A program made the position numbers and the translations under genes. A DNA stretch of 6,196 nt from the NCBI GenBank assembly GCA_021790495.1, contig JAJYGZ010000068.1, positions 1-6,196 of the forward strand. The letters are read 5' to 3'. Origin of the DNA: Actinomycetes bacterium (GTDB taxonomy: Bacteria; Actinomycetota; Acidimicrobiia; Acidimicrobiales; Acidimicrobiaceae). Under the pieces are notes generated by a model. That model was given only the letters and a program-made list of their open reading frames with translations. It had not been told where the DNA came from and ran no database searches. Shown here piece by piece: positions 1 through 6,196 of this stretch (position 1 is its first letter; each line of letters opens with the position of its first letter).

Positions 1-684
1 ACGGGCAGCGGTAAGACTTCTACGCTCGCCGCAATGATCGGCCACATCAATCGAACTCGCTCTTGCCATATCATTACCATTGAAGATCCAATCGAGGTAC
101 TGCAAAGCGACGAGAGAGCGTACATCAATCAGCGCGAAATTGGTTTTGACGCGATGGACTTCGCAAAGTCGATGAAGGCGGCAATGCGCGAGGATCCTGA
201 CGTCATTCTTATCGGCGAGATGCGAGACGAAGAGACGGTTCACGCGGCTATCGCCGCAGCGGAGACCGGTCACCTGGTTCTCTCCACCTTGCACACGACC
301 AATGCCAAGGAGACGATTAGCCGGATCGTTGACTTTTTCCCTGCTCACCAGCACTTGCAAATTCGGGCATCGCTTGCGGGCTCGCTTAAAGGTGTGATAT
401 GCCAGCGGCTCGTAAGGACAAAGGAAGCTGGTCTGCGACCTGTTATGGAAGTTATGGTGGCTAACGGCCGTGTATCGCAGAGCATCCTCGATCCTGAAAA
501 GGGCGGCGACATTCCGTCGATTATCAAGGAGGGCGAATTCTATGGCATGCGCACCTTCGAGAAGTCACTGTTCGAATTGATTACGGCAGGCTTGATTGAC
601 GTCAAGGAAGCGCTCCTGGCTGCGACATCTCCCCAGGACCTTCAAGTTATGCTGCAAAAGACCGGCCAGGCTCAAGTTCGATAG
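1..684 (+). CDS. pilT: Type IV pilus twitching motility/retraction ATPase PilT, 5' end missing
   Basis: PilT is the cytoplasmic hexameric ATPase that powers pilin disassembly and pilus retraction. The reading frame is open from base 1, so the first internal ATG (34) is not the start. The 227 visible residues begin inside Walker A (TGSGKTST, residues 1-8). The Asp box follows (ITIEDPIE, 25-32), then INQREIG (42-48), Walker B (REDPDVILIGEMRD, 63-76) and the His box (HLVLSTLHTT, 91-100). RIVDFFP (108-114) and QIRASLAGSLKGVICQRLV (120-138) are also typical of PilT rather than of PilB or GspE, which carry a tetracysteine zinc site that is absent here. About 130 N-terminal residues (the PAS-like domain) lie off the window. 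The region where PilT normally has AIRNLIRE reads RVSQSILDP (157-165), as I recall from some actinobacterial-type PilTs. The end is normal: GMRTFEKSLFELITAGLI and then a short tail. The stop TAG is at 682-684. Family assignment is very secure. Confidence 0.95.
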   Translation, partial: TGSGKTSTLAAMIGHINRTRSCHIITIEDPIEVLQSDERAYINQREIGFDAMDFAKSMKAAMREDPDVILIGEMRDEETVHAAIAAAETGHLVLSTLHTTNAKETISRIVDFFPAHQHLQIRASLAGSLKGVICQRLVRTKEAGLRPVMEVMVANGRVSQSILDPEKGGDIPSIIKEGEFYGMRTFEKSLFELITAGLIDVKEALLAATSPQDLQVMLQKTGQAQVR

Positions 685-751
685 CACTGCCGAGGACTCC
701 GAAGTGGCGCCAATGGTTTGGTGGTGCCGATAAAGGACTGCAAGTTTTGCG

Positions 752-766
752 CTTGGCCTCGCCAAG
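752..766 (+). other. Small hairpin in the spacer after pilT
   Basis: CTTGGC (752-757) and GCCAAG (761-766) form a perfect 6-bp stem around the loop CTC. It lies 68 bases after the pilT stop. No T-run follows on the + strand, so it is not a classical intrinsic terminator. The rest of the 685-849 spacer shows no tRNA, no clear promoter and no gene with a usable start codon. A role as a processing or pause site is possible but not shown. Confidence 0.3.
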
Positions 767-849
767 GAAGCGTAGCGGCGTTCCCGAATGGGTATTGCTG
801 GATCTGTCCACACCCATGTGGCCCCGACAATGGCTAGGTTGGTGAGGCA

Positions 850-1674
850 GTGAGCGTATCGGTGACTTTTTTTGGGCCCCGGGGGTCACGGCCGGTCAAT
901 GGTCCTGACTTTGGCGAATTTGGCGGCGACACCGCGATGGTCGTTATTGACGGCGGATTGGAGCCGATTCTCCTTGATCTTGGAACGGGGCTGGCGGGGT
1001 ATTCTCGGCGTCTCGCTCAAGGTGGCGAACTGCGAGCGTCGTGCCTATTGAGCCACTACCACTTCGATCATATCCAGGGGCTGCCATTTTTCCCTGAGAT
1101 TGACTGCTCTGGTAACTCACTAACAATTTTCGCGCCTGATGTCGGCGCTGATCCCCTGGACGCACTCTTCGCACCTCCATATTTTCCGGTTTCGCCGTTC
1201 GAATTCCGTGGCCGCGTGAAAGTGTGTTCGATCCCGGAAGGCCACTTCGAACTGGCTGGTTCCGAGGCCCAGGTCACTGCGCTCGCCGTACCGCACACTG
1301 ACACCGCCTACGGGTATCGAATAGAGATTGGCGGAGTCGCCGTCTGTTATATTCCAGACCACCAGGCGCCCCCATCGCGAGACTATTTCGCCGACAATGC
1401 CATTGAACTTGCCTACGAGGCTGATTTGGTCATCCATGACGCGCAGTACACGTTGGCGGAGTTTGAGGGCAAGAGAGAGTGGGGCCATTCGACCCACTTC
1501 TATGCGGTAGATCTCGCACTGGCCGCCCGCGCGAAGAGGGTGGCGCTTTTCCACCATGACCCAAGCCATTCGGACTCTCAATTGCTGGCGATGGAGGCCG
1601 AGGTGCGAGATGCCTTTAGCGAGCGCGATATTGCGATATTTGCGGCCAGGCAAGGCCAATCGTTACAGCTATAG
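850..1674 (+). CDS. MBL-fold metallo-hydrolase (RNase Z/class II phosphodiesterase-like)
   Basis: The 274-residue protein has the metallo-beta-lactamase fold and probably binds two metal ions for hydrolysis, often of a phosphodiester. The N-terminus FFGPRGSRP (7-15), then GGDT (25-28), is typical of a family whose members start near V-F-G-x-RGS-x-P. The HxHxDH motif is intact as HYHFDH (H69, H71, D73, H74). Further likely metal ligands are H149 in AVPHTD, D170 in YIPDHQ, and a histidine in ALFHHDPSHSD (H235/H236). WGHST (211-215) is another family hallmark. There is no signal peptide, so it should be cytoplasmic. The GTG start at 850 is uncertain. The SD-like GGTGAGG (841-847) is only 2 bases before it and 14 bases before a second in-frame GTG at 862, and both starts keep the fold complete. 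The substrate cannot be told from sequence. The neighbours give no clear hint, although pilT lies 165 bases upstream. Confidence 0.9.
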   Translation: MSVSVTFFGPRGSRPVNGPDFGEFGGDTAMVVIDGGLEPILLDLGTGLAGYSRRLAQGGELRASCLLSHYHFDHIQGLPFFPEIDCSGNSLTIFAPDVGADPLDALFAPPYFPVSPFEFRGRVKVCSIPEGHFELAGSEAQVTALAVPHTDTAYGYRIEIGGVAVCYIPDHQAPPSRDYFADNAIELAYEADLVIHDAQYTLAEFEGKREWGHSTHFYAVDLALAARAKRVALFHHDPSHSDSQLLAMEAEVRDAFSERDIAIFAARQGQSLQL

Positions 1675-1734
1675 GCCGGATGCTCGGCTAACGTCAATTT
1701 CTGACTCAACTTTCCATTTCCAACTGGATCTTGG

Positions 1735-2313
1735 ATGCAACCGAAAGGCAATACTTTGGCGGGTCTGGAGATCGAACTTTCGACACCGATTGAAGGCGTG
1801 GTGGTGATACACCCGGTGTCATTCGGCGATGACAGGGGGAGATTTACCGAGACTTACAGAAGATCGTGGTTTCCCCACGGCCGAGAGATGGTCCAGGGAT
1901 CGAGGTCTGACAAGATCGCTGGTTCGCTAGTTGGGTTGCATTACCATCTTCACCAGGCAGACTATTGGTATGTTGTGTCTGGAAGAGCGCATGTGGTACT
2001 GCATGATCTTCGTCTTGGGTCGCCCAGCGATGGCGCCACATTGGAACTTGAGCTCGGTGATAAAACGGGCCTGGGACTCTTCATTCCGCCTGGCGTGGCG
2101 CACGGCTTCTACGCAGTGACCGATATGATGCTGACCTACCTCGTCGACGGGTACTACAATCCGGCGGACGAATTAGGCGTTGCGTACAACGATCCCGCGG
2201 TCGCCGCGAATTGGCCTGCGGCCGCTCCGGTTATATCGGAGCGCGACCAGGCAAATCCGAGTCGCGATTCGATACCGGACCACTTGCGACCACGAGTTGG
2301 ATTGCGCACCTAG
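1735..2313 (+). CDS. dTDP-4-dehydrorhamnose 3,5-epimerase family cupin (RmlC-like)
   Basis: The 192-residue protein matches the RmlC cupin family along its whole length (about 180-190 residues is usual). RmlC enzymes epimerise C3 and C5 of dTDP-4-keto-6-deoxyglucose for rhamnose synthesis. Visible landmarks are FGDDRGRFTETYRRSWF (30-46), GLHYHLHQADYWYVVSG (67-83), HDLRLGSPSDG (90-100), IPPGVAHGF (117-125), LTYLVDGYYNP (133-143) and GVAYNDPAVAANWP (148-161). By alignment from memory, H69 is the catalytic base, Y135 the likely acid and D153 the partner aspartate; all are present. The arginine of the usual RGLHYQ motif is V66 here, so substrate binding may differ. No rmlA, rmlB or rmlD lies nearby, so a rhamnose role is not established. 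ATG 1735 has no clear SD. A TTG at 1756 follows GAAAGG (1743-1748) at good spacing and would give 185 residues. The gap to the previous gene is 60 bases. Confidence 0.85.
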   Translation: MQPKGNTLAGLEIELSTPIEGVVVIHPVSFGDDRGRFTETYRRSWFPHGREMVQGSRSDKIAGSLVGLHYHLHQADYWYVVSGRAHVVLHDLRLGSPSDGATLELELGDKTGLGLFIPPGVAHGFYAVTDMMLTYLVDGYYNPADELGVAYNDPAVAANWPAAAPVISERDQANPSRDSIPDHLRPRVGLRT

Positions 2314-2360
2314 AGTGCCCTTTCGCCAGCAATCAAGGTGGTTATCGTGGGTTCGGATTG

Positions 2361-2366
2361 TATGAT
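2361..2366 (+). promoter_or_regulatory. Possible -10 element before the FtsH-like gene
   Basis: TATGAT differs from the -10 consensus by one base and lies in the 67-base gap after the epimerase-like gene. No good TTGACA-like hexamer is found 16-18 bases upstream, where the sequence reads around GTGGTT. If it is used, transcription would begin near 2373. That leaves a leader of about 44 bases before ATG 2417 but almost none before GTG 2381, which mildly favours the ATG start. Confidence 0.25.
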
Positions 2367-2416
2367 TAATCTCGCTAAGAGTGTTGGCATTGCTTCATTT
2401 GGTGGTAGTTTCAGTC

Positions 2417-4195
2417 ATGATCGAGAACCAGTTGCCCGCTAGCGAAGACCTGCCTCGAAATCCGCTCTTTTTTCCCCCTACCGACGTAGAGCTGACGCGT
2501 AGGCAGTGGAGGTATGTGCGAGCGCGTCGGGTCGTCGTCGCGCTGGGTGCCTTGTTTATCGTGGCGGTGTATCGCCTTTACGTCTATGCCACCGTAGGCC
2601 ACGTTTCGCAAATGCATCTTCACATCGGTCCGTCGCCCTATCTATTTCCCAGCGTCTTGATTGTTGCGCTGGTGATTGGACTTTTAATCCCGAGTGTTGC
2701 CTTGGGGCGGTCTCCACATATTCGCTTCGAGCCAGACGATATCGACGTTGGTTTTGACTCGATCAAAGGGCTGGGACCTGAGGTCTCCGAAGTGCGTCGC
2801 ACGCTGGAAATTTTCATGTATAGAGACCGTTTTGATCGGGAGCTTGGCGGCCAGGCGCGTCGCGGCCTCCTTTTCGAGGGACCCCCTGGAACTGGAAAGA
2901 CGATGATGGCAAAAGCGATGGCCAAAGAGGCGGGCGTGCCGTTCTTCTACGCCTCGGCGTCATCGTTCCAAGCGATGTACTATGGCCAGACCAATCGCAA
3001 GATAAGGTCGTTCTTCCGGTCGCTTCGCACTGCGGCTCGCAAATATGGCGGAGCCATCGGGTTCATCGACGAGTTCGATGCAATAGGAGCAAGCAGATCT
3101 CACCTGGGATCGTCGGCATCCGAAGGAGTCACCGGCGTAGTATCGGAGCTTCTCGTGCAGATGCAAAGCTTCGAGATGCCCAGCAGAAGTAGGCGAGTCC
3201 TCAAGAGCTTGGGTTCGATCTTCCCGTACGCCCGATTCCAAATTAGCCATCCCATTGTCGCGCCAAACGTACTACTCGTCGCCGCCACGAACCGCGTTGC
3301 CGACCTCGACCCCGCGCTTGTTCGTCCGGGACGATTTGACCGGATTATCGCTTTTGGTCTGCCGTCTAGAACCGAGCGCCTTGAACTCATTGACTACTTT
3401 CTCGCCAGGCGCTCCCACTATGATGAGCTGGATTTCGAGTTCAACCGCACTCGGATCGCGACCAAGACGATGGGTTACACGCCCGCAATGATGGAGCGCC
3501 TATTTGACGAGGCGCTGGTAGTAGCGACGAAAAACGATCGGGCCGCGATGCGTTTTGCCGACGTCGAAGAGGCATTTCTCACTGTTTCGATCGGTCTTGC
3601 GCGCGCCGAACCGTATCCGTCGCAGCAACGGATCGCAATCGCAACCCATGAGGCGGGCCACGCCGTAATGGCTTGGTCGAATGGCAACAATCGCGTTGTC
3701 GAAATGGTCTCGATTCTCAAGCGCGGACCTTCACTCGGGGCAACGCTTCATGAAATTTCCGAAGAGAAATTTCTGGAAACTCGTTCTGAACTCCATGGCA
3801 TGATCAAGATCGCCTTCGGCGGATTGGTTGCGGAGGAAGTTCTCCTCGGCGAGCCGAGTTCTGGGGCTTCCTCGGATCTGATTTCGGCTACTAGGCTCGG
3901 CGCGCGATGCGTTGGCGCCTACGGGATGGAAGGTAGCCACGTCTCCTTGGAAGCGATGCGAGGCGTAGGCGGCGACGAAGCTGCCAGAGTGATCAACGAC
4001 CCGAAGTCTCGTGCAATTCTCGAGGAGCTTCTCGAACGACTGTACGGCGAAACCGTAGCCACGATAAGGGTTCATCGAGACTTGGTCAACAAAGTCGTCG
4101 ATGCGCTTCTCGTACAGGAAGAGTTGACGCGCGCAGAGCTAGCGGTGCTCCTGCCGGATCAATCGGTTGAGATGTTGGACTTGCGCGAGCCCTAA
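2417..4195 (+). CDS. FtsH-like membrane AAA+ ATPase with M41 zinc protease domain
   Basis: This is a membrane-anchored ATP-dependent protease of the FtsH type, 592 residues from the ATG. Two predicted membrane spans (about 39-57 and 76-97) are joined by only about 18 residues, far less than the usual FtsH extracytoplasmic domain of 60 or more. The AAA+ module has Walker A GPPGTGKT (155-162), pore loop MYYG (187-190), Walker B GFIDEFD (D218, E219), sensor 1 AATNR, and RPGRFDR with arginine-finger candidates R303 and R306. The M41 protease has HEAGH (411-415) and the third zinc ligand D487 in SSGASSD, so both activities look intact. Residues 254-284 contain an extra, basic segment of about 25-30 residues where FtsH goes straight from the MDGFE-like motif to the next strand. 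The start is a choice. An in-frame GTG at 2381 would add 12 hydrophobic residues. I prefer ATG 2417, with a weak GGTGG at 2401-2405. Whether it is the housekeeping FtsH or a second paralogue is unknown; divergence from the canonical motifs favours a paralogue. Confidence 0.88.
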   Translation: MIENQLPASEDLPRNPLFFPPTDVELTRRQWRYVRARRVVVALGALFIVAVYRLYVYATVGHVSQMHLHIGPSPYLFPSVLIVALVIGLLIPSVALGRSPHIRFEPDDIDVGFDSIKGLGPEVSEVRRTLEIFMYRDRFDRELGGQARRGLLFEGPPGTGKTMMAKAMAKEAGVPFFYASASSFQAMYYGQTNRKIRSFFRSLRTAARKYGGAIGFIDEFDAIGASRSHLGSSASEGVTGVVSELLVQMQSFEMPSRSRRVLKSLGSIFPYARFQISHPIVAPNVLLVAATNRVADLDPALVRPGRFDRIIAFGLPSRTERLELIDYFLARRSHYDELDFEFNRTRIATKTMGYTPAMMERLFDEALVVATKNDRAAMRFADVEEAFLTVSIGLARAEPYPSQQRIAIATHEAGHAVMAWSNGNNRVVEMVSILKRGPSLGATLHEISEEKFLETRSELHGMIKIAFGGLVAEEVLLGEPSSGASSDLISATRLGARCVGAYGMEGSHVSLEAMRGVGGDEAARVINDPKSRAILEELLERLYGETVATIRVHRDLVNKVVDALLVQEELTRAELAVLLPDQSVEMLDLREP

Positions 4196-4257
4196 TCACA
4201 TCCTGGCATGATACCCGAAGGTCACATAAGGACTCTTGAGCGGTAGCATTTGAACTA

Positions 4258-4279
4258 GATGCCGCGCTATAGCGGCATC
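4258..4279 (+). promoter_or_regulatory. GC-rich hairpin directly upstream of the ribosome binding site
   Basis: GATGCCGC (4258-4265) and GCGGCATC (4272-4279) form a perfect 8-bp stem around the loop GCTATA. The hairpin ends 8 bases before the SD of the next gene and 83 bases start-to-start lie between the previous stop and its last base. No T-run follows (GACTATCC instead), so it is not a standard terminator. It could protect the 5' end of the mRNA, tune translation, or be a dyad-symmetric operator. The sequence alone does not decide between these. Confidence 0.5.
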
Positions 4280-4287
4280 GACTATCC

Positions 4288-4296
4288 GGTGAGGAG
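4288..4296 (+). promoter_or_regulatory. Strong ribosome binding site for the RodZ-C-like gene
   Basis: GGTGAGGAG contains GAGGAG and ends 5 bases before the GTG at 4302. It is the clearest Shine-Dalgarno sequence in the window and fixes the GTG as the start, since no other in-frame start upstream has support. Confidence 0.75.
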
Positions 4297-4301
4297 TCGT
4301 T

Positions 4302-5237
4302 GTGAAGCTACTTGTAGTGCTTCTAATCATTCTCGGAGTCGGTGGTTTCGTCGTTTCTTGGATAGCCACTGCCTATACGCGCGAGCGGCGCTCTATCGAG
4401 CGCTACAGCCAGACCATGGGCGTGATGCAGAAGCTCAGTGGAGAACCTCATTTGCCCCAACCTCCTGGTGGCGAACCAAATCAGCATATTAAGGTGATGG
4501 GCAAAGGGTACGTGGGCAAAGATGCGAGCCCGCGTACTGTGAGTCGGTCAATCGATCCGTCGCTGGTTGCCAAGGCGCTCGCCGACCAGGCGGCCGCTCG
4601 TAACCCAAGCGCAAGCCCTCTGAGTGACCGCCTCGGCTCGGCGCCTAAAACGCCGATTCCGCCCGCGACCTTTGACGATACGGATGAAGCGCTTCCCCTA
4701 GGGGAAGGATCAACGGGGGCCCTCGCACGCACTAGAAGTCTGCCTGGGTTGGGATCGGCGATATCGCGGCCCCAGCGGTTGCTGGCTGGCATAGGTGCCG
4801 GGTTGGTTGTAGTTGTAATTGCGGCCTACTTGATAGTCGCTCCAACGGGCAAGCGTGCCAAGACTGGCGCCCGGATATCTGTGAGCACCTCGACGACGCG
4901 TCCGGCACCGGTCCAAACCACAACGACGATTCCGGTTTCCCTAACCCCAATCTCCTCAAATGCCCAGGGTGCGACCTTCGCGGCGCCCAGTGGCAGCTAT
5001 ACGGTCGTTGTGAGCGTAAGCGCCCCATGCTGGGTTGCTCAATCCGTGGTTCCCGGAGGAGCGATTAGTTGGGATGCTGTGTTACAGCCCGGCCAAACAC
5101 GCACCATTACCACCTCGGGATCACTCAGCCTAAGAGCTGGCAACTCTCGAGCGATGACGCTGACCCTGAATGGAAGCCCAGCGCGCTTTACCTCGACACC
5201 TGGGGCGTTCGACGTCAGCTTTGTCGTCGGGGGCTAG
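4302..5237 (+). CDS. Two-span membrane protein with RodZ C-terminal-like (DUF4115-type) domain
   Basis: I do not recognise a named gene. The 311-residue protein starts with a hydrophobic span (about 3-24) followed by basic residues (RERR, 27-30). This suggests the N-terminus is outside and residues 25-158 are cytoplasmic; that part is Pro/Ser/Ala-rich and probably flexible. A second span lies at about 159-179 (LLAGIGAGLVVVVIAAYLIV). A Ser/Thr/Pro-rich linker follows (193-215, with TTTT at 206-209). The last part, about 225-311, is beta-rich: APCWVAQSVV (241-250), LQPGQTRTI (261-269), SLSLRAGNSRAMTLTLNG (274-291) and a final strand. The pattern of CW-V, L-PG-T, L-L-AGN and T-NG resembles the extracytoplasmic C-terminal domain of RodZ, a cell-shape protein that binds MreB. 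The cytoplasmic HTH domain of RodZ is not visible here. A role in the envelope is therefore an inference. The gene follows the FtsH-like gene by 106 bases and has its own strong SD. Confidence 0.8.
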   Translation: MKLLVVLLIILGVGGFVVSWIATAYTRERRSIERYSQTMGVMQKLSGEPHLPQPPGGEPNQHIKVMGKGYVGKDASPRTVSRSIDPSLVAKALADQAAARNPSASPLSDRLGSAPKTPIPPATFDDTDEALPLGEGSTGALARTRSLPGLGSAISRPQRLLAGIGAGLVVVVIAAYLIVAPTGKRAKTGARISVSTSTTRPAPVQTTTTIPVSLTPISSNAQGATFAAPSGSYTVVVSVSAPCWVAQSVVPGGAISWDAVLQPGQTRTITTSGSLSLRAGNSRAMTLTLNGSPARFTSTPGAFDVSFVVGG

Positions 5238-5288
5238 CGAGACGAGAAGTCAATTCGCTGGTAATCGTCCTGACCCTAGGCGGGGCAT

Positions 5289-6196
5289 TCAGACCTCGGT
5301 GTCTTGAGCGACACAAGCGACTATGAAGGCATATGCCCGCGAGAGTGTTTCCCACTCCTTGAAGCGCCCCGAGCTGCCGAAATGACCCGCTCCCGATTCG
5401 GTCCAGAGCAGAATTCGGGGGTCCGTCGTTAGTTCGCGCAGCTTAGCCACCCACTTGGTTGGCTCGAAATATGACACCCGAGGGTCGTTGATCCCAGATG
5501 TCGCAAAGATCGGAGGATATTGAATGCCAGCGCGGATGTTGTCGTATGGCGACCATGAAGCCATCTCCTGATAGATCTCCCAATCGTCCAGAGGGTTCCC
5601 CCACTCTTCCCATTCGGGAATGGTCAAGGGAAGACTCGGGTCCGAAATCGTCGTAAGGCAATCAACGAAAGGCACCTCTGCCACGACGCCGCCAAAGAGG
5701 TCGGGTCGTTGATTAAGCGCGGCGCCCACCAACATTCCGCCAGCGCTGCCACCCCAAGAAACGATTCGGCCCGGCGCGGTCCAGCCAAGATCGCACAACC
5801 CCGACGCCACGTCGACAAAGTCGTTGAAGGTATTGTGTTTTTTCGCGAACTTGCCGTCCAGGTACCAATGGCGGCCCATCTCGCCTCCCCCGCGCACGTG
5901 GGCGATGGCGAATACGAAGCCTCGATCGCACAGTGACAGGCGAGCGGACGAAAATCCGGGATCCATGCTTTGTTCGTAGGACCCGTATCCGTATAGAAGC
6001 AGTGGGTTCGGGCGCCCTGGCTCTGTTCCCTTTGCCCAGACTAGGGATACCGGGACCTCGACTCCGTCTCGGGCCCTAATGCTGATCGCGGCACTTTGAT
6101 AGTTGTCGGGGCTAAAGCCCCCTTTCACGACAGCGTCTTTTAGGACTCGAACCTCGCCGGTGGAGAAGTTGAATTCACGCACCGAGCGAGGCTTTA
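5289..6196 (-). CDS. ptrB: Oligopeptidase B (S9A prolyl oligopeptidase family), N-terminal part missing
   Basis: Oligopeptidase B is a serine peptidase that cuts short peptides after Arg or Lys in the cytoplasm. The frame stays open to the right edge, reading KPRSVREFNF, which matches the family across the window border. The apparent GTG at 6182 is therefore an internal codon and about 400 residues (the N-terminal part, mostly beta-propeller) lie outside. The visible catalytic domain has the RDGVEVPVSLVWAKG entry motif, LLLYGYGSYEQS and RGFVFAIAHVRGGGEMGRHWY. The nucleophile motif GGSAGGM follows (Ser codon 5745-5747), then EVPFVDCLTTISDPSLPLT, EWGNP and SPYDN. The catalytic Asp is in INDPRVSYFEPTKW (codon 5484-5486) and the catalytic His in GAGHFGSSGR (codon 5382-5384). 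The triad is complete and the C-terminus ends normally (stop at 5289-5291). The gene converges on the RodZ-C-like gene with a 51-base gap. Its similarity to E. coli PtrB, recalled from memory, is high in all these motifs. Confidence 0.95.
   Translation of the reverse strand, partial: KPRSVREFNFSTGEVRVLKDAVVKGGFSPDNYQSAAISIRARDGVEVPVSLVWAKGTEPGRPNPLLLYGYGSYEQSMDPGFSSARLSLCDRGFVFAIAHVRGGGEMGRHWYLDGKFAKKHNTFNDFVDVASGLCDLGWTAPGRIVSWGGSAGGMLVGAALNQRPDLFGGVVAEVPFVDCLTTISDPSLPLTIPEWEEWGNPLDDWEIYQEMASWSPYDNIRAGIQYPPIFATSGINDPRVSYFEPTKWVAKLRELTTDPRILLWTESGAGHFGSSGRFKEWETLSRAYAFIVACVAQDTEV

Noticed and set aside
685..849. Possible tRNA or other structured RNA in the spacer
   Set aside because: No cloverleaf with a T-loop GTTCGA-type motif or matching acceptor arms could be found; only the 6-bp hairpin at 752-766 stands out.
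1120..1659. Open frame of 179 codons on the - strand within the MBL gene
   Set aside because: It lies wholly opposite a well-conserved gene with intact metal-binding motifs and its translation shows no family features. It is explained by codon bias of the sense gene.
1671..1692. Possible terminator after the MBL gene (GCCG and CGGC around GATGCT)
   Set aside because: The stem is only 4-5 pairs and no T-run follows it directly.
3731..4075. Open frame of 114 codons on the - strand within the FtsH-like gene
   Set aside because: It is antisense to the conserved M41 protease domain and its translation has no recognisable motif.
850..4195. A new multi-gene defence or signalling system made of the MBL hydrolase, cupin and FtsH-like protease
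   Set aside because: Spacing is loose, each protein has a plausible independent role, and no sensor, transposon or typical defence gene accompanies them. Conserved co-occurrence in other genomes would be needed to revive the idea.
5238..5288. Bidirectional terminator between the convergent genes
   Set aside because: The spacer contains CCCTAGGCGGGG, which pairs only weakly, and there is no T-run on either strand.
6180..6182. GTG as the start of the oligopeptidase B gene
   Set aside because: The frame continues upstream to the window edge as KPRS, which fits the family, and the N-terminal propeller would be missing if this were the start.

Overview
The window holds six genes in moderately GC-rich bacterial DNA with frequent GTG starts: five on the + strand, then one on the - strand. 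The gene mix is a PilT ATPase, a two-span FtsH-like protease, a Thr-rich-linked extracytoplasmic domain and oligopeptidase B. Together with the sequence style, this suggests an actinobacterium, perhaps of the Acidimicrobiia type. That placement is an inference from family resemblance and no marker gene is present to prove it.

Layout. Positions 1-684 are the C-terminal two thirds of a type IV pilus retraction ATPase (PilT), cut by the left edge exactly at Walker A. A 165-base spacer (685-849) holds a small hairpin and no convincing gene. Then come a metallo-beta-lactamase-fold hydrolase (850-1674), a cupin of the dTDP-4-dehydrorhamnose 3,5-epimerase family (1735-2313) and a membrane AAA+ zinc protease resembling FtsH (about 2417-4195). 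Last on the + strand is a two-span membrane protein whose extracytoplasmic end resembles the RodZ C-terminal domain (4302-5237); it has a strong ribosome binding site and a GC-rich hairpin just upstream. Positions 5289-6196 on the - strand are the C-terminal part of oligopeptidase B, convergent with the preceding gene and running off the right edge.

The five + strand genes are separated by 60-165 bases and never overlap, so a single tight operon is not shown. They do not form one recognisable pathway. The common thread is the cell envelope: pilus retraction, membrane protein turnover, a possible sugar-modifying enzyme and an envelope-anchored beta-rich domain.

I found no CRISPR array, insertion sequence, tRNA or rRNA, and no clear evidence of a new multi-gene system. 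The most unusual points are the short-looped FtsH-like protease with an insertion in its ATPase domain, the RodZ-like extracytoplasmic domain on a protein without the usual HTH domain, and the substituted active-site arginine in the epimerase-like protein.
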